DNA from: Roseiarcus sp963787135
GTDB taxonomy: Bacteria; Pseudomonadota; Alphaproteobacteria; Rhizobiales; Beijerinckiaceae
DNA: 64,000 nucleotides
Reading direction: 5' to 3'
Assembly (NCBI GenBank): GCA_963787135.1
Contig: CAWBBW010000021.1
Span: 59,166 to 123,165 of the forward strand
The translations under genes were made by a program, and so were the position numbers. Of this stretch, positions 58,515-64,000 are shown one piece after another. The notes beneath the pieces were generated by a model. It was given only the letters and a program-made list of their open reading frames with translations, did no database searches and was not told where the DNA came from. Each line of letters opens with the position of its first letter. Positions within the stretch are counted from its first letter, which is position 1.

Positions 58515-58548
58515 TCCCGTCCGCTCCGATGCGCCCGCCTCCTTGTCT

Positions 58549-59844
58549 TCATTGCGACAAACCCGGCGCATAGGACGCGGGATCAAGGCTTGAGGGTCTT
58601 CCGGTCAGCGACAGCTCGGTTTCCCGCGGAGGCGTGCGCGCGATAATCTCGCCACGACGAATGACAAGGAGCCGCGTTGCCCGCAGGCGCACAGCTTCGA
58701 TCGGGTCCGCCGCCTGCAGAAGAACCATGTCGGCGTTGTTCCCGATCGCAAGCCCGTAACCGTCAAGCCCAAGGATTCGCGCCGGAATTTCCGTCACCGC
58801 GTCAAACGTCCAGCGGATCGCCTCGCGGCTTGTCATTGGCGCCCCATGCACCGCCATGTGGGCGACATCCAGCATGTCGGCGCCGCCTAGTCCGTACCAG
58901 GGGTCCATGACGCAGTCCTGGCCCAGCGCGACCGGAACGCCGAGCGCCCGCATTTCCGCCACCCGCGTCATGCCGCGGCGTCGCGGATAGGTGTCGTGCC
59001 GCCCCTGCAAAGTGAGGTTAATCAGTGGATTGGCAATCGCGCAGATCCCGGATTCGGCGATCAGCGGCAGGAGCTTGGAGACGTAGTAATTGTCCATCGA
59101 ATGCATCGAGGTCAGATGCGATCCCGTGGCGCGACCGCCGAGGCAGAGCCGGTGCGCCTCGCAGGCCAGCGTCTCGACGTGGCGCGACAGCGGATCGTCG
59201 CTTTCGTCGCAATGGAGATCGACCATGAGCCCGCGTCGCGCTGCGATTTCGCAGAGCGCCCTCACCGACGCGGCCCCCTCGGCCATCGTGCGTTCGAAAT
59301 GGGGGATTCCGCCGACGACATCGACGCCAAGATCAAGGGCGCGTTCGAGGTTCTCCGCCGCGCTCGGCGAGCGGAAGTAGCCGTCCTGCGGGAAGGCGAC
59401 GAGCTGCAAGTCGAGATACGGCTTCACCCGCTTCTTTACTTCGAGGAGCGCTTCGACCGCGAGCAGGCGGTCATCGCAGATATCGACATGACTGCGCACG
59501 GCGAGCAGCCCTTGAGAGACCGCAAGGTCGCAGTAGCGCAACGCCCGCTCCGCGACGGCCTCGTGCGTCAGTTGCGGCTTGAGTTCCCCCCAAAGGGCGA
59601 TTCCCTCCAGCAGCGTGCCCGAGAGATTGAGCCGCGGCAGACCGAGCGACAGGGTTGCATCCATGTGGAAATGGCAGTCGACAAACGGCGGCGACAGCAG
59701 ATACCCGCGCGCGCCGATCACCTGCCTGGCTTCAGCCTCGATCCTCGGCTCAATCGCCGCGATTCGGCCGGCGGCGATGGCGACGTCCTGGCCCTTGCGG
59801 CCGTCCGGCATCGTCGCGTCGCGCAAAATCGTGTCAAACTGCAT
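58549..59844 (-). CDS. CodA-like amidohydrolase, copy 2
   Basis: The 431-residue protein is identical in sequence to copy 1. The DNA differs by a cluster of synonymous changes at 59419-59461 and one at 59764, so selection appears to preserve the protein. Metal and catalytic motifs are as in copy 1. Confidence 0.9.
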   Translation of the reverse strand: MQFDTILRDATMPDGRKGQDVAIAAGRIAAIEPRIEAEARQVIGARGYLLSPPFVDCHFHMDATLSLGLPRLNLSGTLLEGIALWGELKPQLTHEAVAERALRYCDLAVSQGLLAVRSHVDICDDRLLAVEALLEVKKRVKPYLDLQLVAFPQDGYFRSPSAAENLERALDLGVDVVGGIPHFERTMAEGAASVRALCEIAARRGLMVDLHCDESDDPLSRHVETLACEAHRLCLGGRATGSHLTSMHSMDNYYVSKLLPLIAESGICAIANPLINLTLQGRHDTYPRRRGMTRVAEMRALGVPVALGQDCVMDPWYGLGGADMLDVAHMAVHGAPMTSREAIRWTFDAVTEIPARILGLDGYGLAIGNNADMVLLQAADPIEAVRLRATRLLVIRRGEIIARTPPRETELSLTGRPSSLDPASYAPGLSQ

Positions 59845-59954
59845 GACGGATAGAGCTCGTTGTCAGTCGCCGTGCGGCGCGAGTGCTGGTAGAACCATAG
59901 GACGGCGAGGGGTACCATGCCAATTGAGCGGGCGAGGACGGGAGCACTCCCAGT

Positions 59955-60554
59955 TCAGGCGCGTTTGCCCGACGCCCAGTCGAGCCCCTGCTCAAGCCGG
60001 TCATTGCCCCAGAAGACTTCGCCATCTTCCGTTACGAGGCTGGGGGCGCCGATAATTCCAAGCTCGGCCGCTCGTGCGTTTTCGGCCTTCAACAAAGCCT
60101 TGTTGGCGCTGTCCTCCGCCCGCGCGAAAATGTCCTCCGGATCAAGACCGAGTTTCGCCAGCAGATTGGCTATCGTCGCGCGATCGCCGATCGGCAGGCC
60201 TTCGCCGAATTCCGCTGCGTAAACCCGGCGCGAAAACGCCGCCCGCTCCTCGCCGTCGAGCGCAAGCGCAACGCGAGCCGCAAGCAGGCTATTTTGCGGG
60301 AAAGGCTCCGGGCGCCTCAACGGCAGCCCGAGCGCGCCGCAGATTCGATCCATGTCGCGCCACATGTATCGGCCCTTCGCGGGGTATATGTTGAAGGGCG
60401 AGTCGCGCCAGCCGTTCGCGGCGAGGATCGGTCCGAGCAGGAAGGGCCGCCAGGTCAGTTCGACGGCGCGCGCCCTGGCGAGCGAAGCTGCTCGCATCGC
60501 CGCCGGGTAGGAGTAGGTGCTGGCGAACTCATACCAGAATTCCGCCGCCGCCAT
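59955..60554 (-). CDS. 2-hydroxychromene-2-carboxylate isomerase-like protein, copy 2
   Basis: The 199-residue product is identical to copy 1 (52745-53344), including the start and the spacing to neighbours. Confidence 0.92.
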   Translation of the reverse strand: MAAAEFWYEFASTYSYPAAMRAASLARARAVELTWRPFLLGPILAANGWRDSPFNIYPAKGRYMWRDMDRICGALGLPLRRPEPFPQNSLLAARVALALDGEERAAFSRRVYAAEFGEGLPIGDRATIANLLAKLGLDPEDIFARAEDSANKALLKAENARAAELGIIGAPSLVTEDGEVFWGNDRLEQGLDWASGKRA

Positions 60555-60630
60555 CGCGCCCTCCGCCTTTCGCCCTCAAGTTTGGCACGGAGCGGAGAGG
60601 CGGGCAAAGACGGTCGCCCGCAAAAGGAAA

Positions 60631-60656
60631 AGCCGCCCCGTCGAAACGGGGCGGCT
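60631..60656 (-). terminator. Rho-independent terminator, copy 2
   Basis: The same 11-bp stem with CGAA loop and T-rich tail on the minus strand as at 53421-53446. Confidence 0.85.
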
Positions 60657-60689
60657 CAGTTCCTAGAGGTGCTTTCGAAGCCGATCAGC

Positions 60690-60917
60690 TCATTGCGGCG
60701 CGGCCGGGGCTGGCGCAGCGGGTGTCTTCATTTTCATGCTGCTGCTCATGTGCTTCTTGTGCTTGGTGGATTTCGCCTTCATCGGCTTGGCCATCGTGTC
60801 GGACGCGGCGCCGGCGGCGGGAGCGGCCGGGGTGGTGGTGTCGGTCTGAGCGAAGGCGGCGAGGGGCGACAGGACGAGCGCGGCGCTGAGGCCGAAAGCG
60901 GCGACTTTCTTGAACAT
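60690..60917 (-). CDS. Small exported Ala/Lys/Met-rich protein, copy 2
   Basis: The 75-residue product is identical to copy 1. A single-base deletion upstream (GTTCAACTC versus GTTCGAACTC near 60944) opens a longer frame through the start, but the ATG at 60917 with the signal peptide remains the likely start. Confidence 0.75.
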   Translation of the reverse strand: MFKKVAAFGLSAALVLSPLAAFAQTDTTTPAAPAAGAASDTMAKPMKAKSTKHKKHMSSSMKMKTPAAPAPAAPQ

Positions 60918-61074
60918 GGGGCTTTTCTCCAGAGCGAGTCGTTCAACTCGTCGTTGTTTGCACGGCGCTGGATGCGCCATTCCAGATGAATTGAGAATGA
61001 ACACGGAAAGCAGGTCCGCCGGGCGAACCGCAGCCCCGTTTGACGCGGTAAACGGCGCTCCCTTATGTACGCCC

Positions 61075-62166
61075 ATGTCGCACAACAGTTTCGGCCATCT
61101 CTTTCGTGTCACGACCTTCGGCGAGAGCCATGGGGCGGGAATCGGATGTGTCGTCGACGGCTGCCCGCCGCGTATTCCGCTGGAGGCGCCGGATATCCAG
61201 GCCGAACTCGACCGGAGACGGCCGGGAACCTCGCGCTTCACCACCCAGCGGCGCGAGCCGGACGAGGCGCGCATCCTCTCGGGCGTCATGATCGACGAGG
61301 GCTCGGGGCGGCAGGTGACCACGGGCACGCCGATCGGCGTCTTTATCGACAATGTCGACCAGCGCTCCAAGGACTATGGGGAGATCAAGGACAAGTATCG
61401 CCCCGGCCACGCCGATTACGTCTACGACGCCAAATACGGCATTCGCGATTATCGCGGCGGCGGGCGCTCGTCGGCGCGCGAGACGGCGGCGCGCGTCGCC
61501 GCGGGCGCCATCGCCCGCAAGGTCGTCCCGGGCGTGCGCATCCGCGGCGCGCTCGTGCAAATGGGGACGCTCAAGATCGACCGGGCGCGCTGGGATTGGG
61601 ACGAGGTGGACAAGAACCCGTTCTTCTGCCCGGACGCTGAGGCCGCCGCGCGCTTCGCTGACTATCTCGACGAGATCCGCAAAGCTGGCTCCTCGATCGG
61701 CGCTGTCCTTGAGATCGTTGCCGAGGGCGTTCCGGCAGGATGGGGAGCGCCGATCTATGGCAAGCTCGACGCGGAGCTCGCAAGCGCGCTGATGAGCATC
61801 AACGCCGTCAAGGGCGTCGAGATCGGCGACGGCTTCGCCGCTGCCGAGCTTTCGGGCGAAGAGAACGCCGACGAGATGCGCCGGGGCAATGACGGCCAGC
61901 CGCGCTTTCTCTCCAACCATGCCGGCGGGATTCTCGGCGGCATCTCGACCGGGCAGCCGATCGTCGCGCGCTTCGCGGTGAAGCCGACATCCTCGATCCT
62001 TTCGCCGCGCCGGACGATCACGCGCGCCTTCGAGGAGACCGAGATCGTCACCAAAGGCCGCCACGATCCGTGCGTCGGCATTCGCGCGGTGCCCATCGGC
62101 GAGGCGATGATGGCATGCGTGCTCGCGGACGCCTTTCTGCGGCATCGGGGGCAGGTCGGCGGCTGA
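61075..62166 (+). CDS. aroC: Chorismate synthase, copy 2 (intact)
   Basis: The 363-residue enzyme makes chorismate from EPSP using reduced FMN, the last shikimate step. Signatures: MSHNSFGHLFRVTTFGESHG, GCVVDGCPPRIPLEAPDIQA, RRPGTSRFTTQRREPDEARI, RPGHADYVYDAKYGIRDYRG then GGRSSARETAARVAAGAIAR, NHAGGILGGISTGQPIVARF and KGRHDPCVGIRAVPIGEAMM. A longer frame from 60910 exists only because of the upstream deletion; the ATG at 61075 matches the family start. This is the only intact aroC frame in the window. Confidence 0.96.
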   Translation: MSHNSFGHLFRVTTFGESHGAGIGCVVDGCPPRIPLEAPDIQAELDRRRPGTSRFTTQRREPDEARILSGVMIDEGSGRQVTTGTPIGVFIDNVDQRSKDYGEIKDKYRPGHADYVYDAKYGIRDYRGGGRSSARETAARVAAGAIARKVVPGVRIRGALVQMGTLKIDRARWDWDEVDKNPFFCPDAEAAARFADYLDEIRKAGSSIGAVLEIVAEGVPAGWGAPIYGKLDAELASALMSINAVKGVEIGDGFAAAELSGEENADEMRRGNDGQPRFLSNHAGGILGGISTGQPIVARFAVKPTSSILSPRRTITRAFEETEIVTKGRHDPCVGIRAVPIGEAMMACVLADAFLRHRGQVGG

Positions 62167-62230
62167 CGGCCTTCATGATTGCGTCGCGCCGGCATTGTTT
62201 CATGCAGTCAGTTGAATCGGAGGCGTGCGA

Positions 62231-63927
62231 ATGTCGGGACATGGGCAGGGAGTGACGCGGCGCGAGGTGCTGGTCGGGGCGGCGAGCGGCCTGGCGTTGG
62301 CCGCGTTCGAACCGGGCGAGGCGTACGCGCAGGACGCAGGCGGCGCGACGGTCGCAGGGCAGGTGTTCGAGGACCGGGATGGTTCGGGTCTCGCGAGCGC
62401 CGCCAATCCGGGCGTCGCCAACGTGCTTGTCTCCAACGGCCGCGACGTGGTCGCGACCGGGCCGGACGGCCGGTACACGCTGCCGCTGCCGGACGAAGCG
62501 ACGATTTTCGTCATCAAGCCCGCTGGCTTCATGCCGCCGCTCGACCCCTTGACCAACCTTCCGCGCTTCTACCGACATCATCAGCCCAAGGGTTCGCCCG
62601 CCTCGCTCAACCTGACTTTCGAGGGCCTTGCCCCGACGGGACCGATGCCCGCCTCGCTCGATTTTGCGCTGAAGCGCCAGGACGAGCCGAACGCGTTCGA
62701 CGTCGTGATGGTGACCGATCCGCAGCCCGAGTCCGAGGCGGAGGTCGATTTCATCCGCGAGGACCTGATCGAAGCGCTGGCCGGGACGCAGGCGAAGTTC
62801 GGGCTCACCGCCGGCGACATCATGTTCGACGATCTTTCGCTCTATCCGCGGCTCAACGCGATCATGGGCACGATCGGCCTGCCGTGGTGGAATATCGGCG
62901 GCAATCACGACCTCAATTTCGAGGCGCCGGACCGCGCTTATAGCCGCGAAACCTACAAGCGCTTCTTCGGCCCGAACTACTACGCCTTCTTCTACGGCCA
63001 GGCCCTCTTCCTCATGCTCGACGACGTCGACTATCTCGGCCCGAATCCGGCAAAGCCGCGCGTCTCGGGCAAATACGAGGGACGGCTCGACGAGGCGCAG
63101 CTCGAATTCATTCGCGGCGTTCTGGCGCAGACGCCGCCCGACACGCTCGTCGTCGCGGTCCTCCATATTCCGATCAGGACCTATCTTGACGACGACACCT
63201 ACCAGAACCTCGTCAACAGGGAGGCGCTGTTCCGGCTGCTCGAGGGGCGGAAATATACGGTGAGCTTCGCCGGCCACACCCACACCACCGAGCATCATTA
63301 TTTCGGCGCCGCCGACGGCTGGAACGGCGCCGAGCCGCACCACCATCATGTGCTGACCGCGCTATCGGGTTCGTGGTGGAGCGGACCCTTCGACCATCGC
63401 GGCGTCGCCTCGGCCGACAGCCGCGACGGCACGCCGAACGGCTTTCATATCCTCTCGGTCGATGGCTCGAGCTACACGACCCGCTTCGTTCCGGCCAAGG
63501 AGCCGAACGGGCGCCAGATGCGGCTCTCGATCGAGAGCCGCTTCCACGGCGTCAGCAAGGACACCGATCCCGTCTTCCGCCAGGAGCAGGTCCTGGGCTC
63601 GCCGGTCCCGAGCGCCGCGCTCTTCGCCTCGACCCTGATCGCCAACGTGTTCGACGGCGGCGACAAGACCAGGGTCACGATGACCATCGGCGACCGGACG
63701 CCTGCGCCATGACCCGCGAGTCGCGGCCCGACCCCTTCGTCGAAGAGGTGTTCGCCCGCAACGAGGCGACCAAGAAATATTGGGTCAAGGCCGATAATTG
63801 CTCCCACCTCTGGACCGCCCGCCTGCCCGCCGACCTTAAGCCCGGCGCCTATCGGGTCGTGGTCGAGGCGGTCGACGAATACGGCCGGACGCTGACCGGG
63901 CGCCTCGCGCTCGAGGTGACGGGGTAG
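62231..63927 (+). pseudogene. Tat-exported calcineurin-like phosphoesterase, copy 2 (frameshifted)
   Basis: Same start, Tat signal and metal motifs as copy 1. A G is missing near 63710 (GCGCCATGACC versus GCGCCGATGACC), which ends the frame after TIGDRTPAP; the C-terminal domain continues in another frame to 63927. The last third has many substitutions relative to copy 1 (for example HGVSKDTDPVFR for HGASKDTDPAFR). Confidence 0.88.
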
Positions 63928-63944
63928 GGCGGGGCGCGGGCGGC

Positions 63945-64000
63945 GTACACGTTTGGCAGCGACTCAATCTTTTCAGAGGCTTGGGCGCCTTTTTCTGTCG
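63945..64000 (+). repeat. 56-bp downstream element, copy D
   Basis: Eighteen bases after the phosphoesterase copy 2 stop; aligned without gaps to copies A-C and ending at the window edge. Here GGCGCC is followed by a T-run, as in a weak terminator. Confidence 0.8.

Larger units (their letters stand above)
56801..64000. repeat. Tandem duplication, copy 2
   Basis: The same six genes as copy 1 in direct orientation, offset 7,210 bp at the start and 7,207 at the end because of small indels. The first about 240 bp are only about 86% identical to copy 1 and the last about 500 bp about 90-95%, whereas the middle is almost identical. The window ends within a few bases of the unit end, so a third copy cannot be judged. 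Confidence 0.93.

Noticed and set aside
63928..64000. Evidence for a third copy of the 7.2-kb unit
   Set aside because: The window ends before the unit boundary, so the sequence shows only the end of copy 2.

Overview
The window is GC-rich DNA from an alphaproteobacterium, most likely a Hyphomicrobiales (Rhizobiales) member near Beijerinckiaceae/Methylocystaceae. Supporting markers are homospermidine synthase, an intracellular PhaZ-type PHB depolymerase, a sigF-nrsF pair, a bifunctional MaeB malic enzyme, GTTC-N7-GTTC LexA boxes and the dispersed intergenic palindromes typical of this group. The family-level placement is inference.

Layout. 1-16.1 kb is a minus-strand prophage related to gene transfer agents and siphoviruses. 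In transcription order it holds small and large terminase, a block of cargo (Xre/RES toxin-antitoxin pair, IS110 scrap, small secreted protein), portal, an AT-rich two-gene cassette bounded by a duplicated portal 3' end, hydrolase and tail-fibre scraps, major capsid, head-tail connector, gp10-like protein, tail terminator, tail tube, tail chaperone, tape measure and a TIM-barrel baseplate protein running off the left edge. A LexA-type promoter precedes the terminases. 16.2-21 kb holds dapD, a pRiA4b ORF-3 protein, a vapBC-type pair with a second partial vapC copy, a PEP-CTERM protein and a decayed IS110 transposase. 21-49.5 kb is mostly ordinary chromosome: hss, a cytochrome P460, a sigma-F/NrsF unit facing a bufferin-type MNIO operon, a DsbA-like protein, an aldo/keto reductase, phaZ, gst, an SDR, a TetR/membrane protein pair, metH, maeB, kup, pcaD, ppdK, hdeD and hrcA.

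49.59-64 kb is a direct tandem duplication with a unit of 7,210 bp. Each unit carries a TPP-dependent enzyme, a CodA-like amidohydrolase, an HCCA-isomerase-like protein, a small secreted protein, chorismate synthase and a Tat-exported metallophosphoesterase. The copies are nearly identical in the middle and clearly diverged at both ends. Their frameshifts are complementary, so each broken gene has one intact copy.

Single-base frameshifts are frequent. They occur in housekeeping genes (metH, maeB, aroC copy 1) as well as in the prophage, often next to homopolymers. Many are therefore probably sequencing or assembly errors, so frameshifted genes are given as one locus spanning the indel. The most distinctive non-genic signals are a 56-bp element found four times just downstream of genes, two parallel LexA-type promoters, divergent sigma-F-type promoters, and several long palindromes in promoter regions.
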